DNA of 14,000 nucleotides from Planctomycetaceae bacterium (GTDB lineage: Bacteria > Planctomycetota > Planctomycetia > Pirellulales > Thermoguttaceae), in contig JAITDV010000272.1 in the NCBI GenBank assembly GCA_031282385.1, forward strand, positions 1 through 14,000. The letters are read 5' to 3'. The notes beneath the pieces were generated by a model that was given only the letters and a program-made list of their open reading frames with translations, had not been told where the DNA came from and searched no databases. This document shows positions 13,815 through 14,000 of this stretch, piece by piece. Made by a program: the position numbers and the translations under genes. Within the stretch, counting starts at the first letter, position 1; the number at the start of each line of letters is the position of its first letter.

Positions 13815-14000
13815 GACCTTTTCGCTAACCTGTAGGAGACCACCTCTGCCCCCTCCGAAGGAGGGGAATAATTCGCCTCACTCGGAGGCGTATTCTTATT
13901 CCCCTCCTTCGGAGGGGTTAGGGGTGGTCTCGGAGGAGTTAAAGGCGGTTTTTCGTTGTAGTTTTTTTGCTGCGTTGATGTATTTTTAGGTTAGAGAAAA
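13815..14000 (-). mobile_element. Family-B MITE, inverted copy cut by the window end
   Basis: The reverse complement of this stretch matches the complete MITE at 4221-4409 almost throughout, including the AACCGCCTTTAACTCCTCCG and GGTGGTCTCCTACAGGTTAG segments. Its left terminal repeat here is GACCTTTTCGCTAACCT (13815-13831), preceded by TA (13813-13814). The right terminal repeat AGGTTAGAGAAAA starts at 13988 and is cut off about four bases before its end. The two CCCTCCGAAGGAGGGG-type palindromes are more perfect here than in the other copy. It begins 43 bp after the stop of the sigma-54 activator gene, and its hairpin could act as that gene's terminator. Confidence 0.85.

Noticed and set aside
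1..14000. A defence island or toxin-antitoxin system
   Set aside because: SbcD and the Ser/Thr kinase can occur in phage-defence contexts, but no partner such as a nuclease-helicase set, methylase, reverse transcriptase or short toxin-antitoxin pair is present, and the neighbours are housekeeping genes.

Overview
The window is an AT-rich stretch of bacterial chromosome with seven complete protein genes, one 5'-truncated gene at the left edge, one probable broken gene, and large intergenic spaces filled with small palindromic repeats. The best guess for the organism is a low-GC member of the Planctomycetota. The reasons are the long basic N-terminal extension on RsgA, a Hanks-type kinase with HGD instead of HRD, a NifA-like GAF/AAA+/HTH activator, roomy intergenic regions, and no Shine-Dalgarno sequence in front of any start. 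This placement is inference from family resemblance; there is no rRNA gene to confirm it.

Layout: 2-577 (+) is the C-terminal part of L-rhamnose isomerase. 735-1931 (+) is the SbcD nuclease, without SbcC beside it. 1950-2460 (+) looks like a decayed membrane-protein gene broken by two frameshifts, one at a 12-T run. 2615-3790 (-) is the ribosome-assembly GTPase RsgA. 3791-4735 is gene-free and holds two direct copies of a 97-bp repeat (family A) and a complete 189-bp TA-flanked MITE (family B). 4736-5425 (+) is an unrecognised soluble protein. 5519-6811 and 6838-7986 (both -) form a two-gene unit: a Ser/Thr kinase gene followed 26 bp later by a sensor-less hybrid histidine kinase. 8319-9350 (-) is a D-2-hydroxyacid dehydrogenase. 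9351-10635 is a 1.3-kb gene-free region with four family-A elements and three unrelated hairpins. 10636-11943 (+) is homoserine dehydrogenase, 12221-13771 (+) a sigma-54-dependent activator, and from 13815 a second MITE copy, inverted, runs off the right edge.

The genes do not form one pathway: carbohydrate catabolism, DNA repair, ribosome maturation, amino-acid synthesis and signalling are mixed. The only clear co-transcribed pair is kinase plus hybrid histidine kinase. The most interesting signals are not genes: (1) family A, seen only in spaces that contain at least one gene start, with two rearranged copies made of half-elements; (2) the family-B MITE pair; (3) a switch in synonymous codon choice, from T/G-ending codons in gene bodies to A/C-ending codons near the 3' ends of most genes; (4) a recurrent 10-mer, TTTTTGTWAC. 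I did not find a defence system, CRISPR array, tRNA, rRNA or transposase gene.
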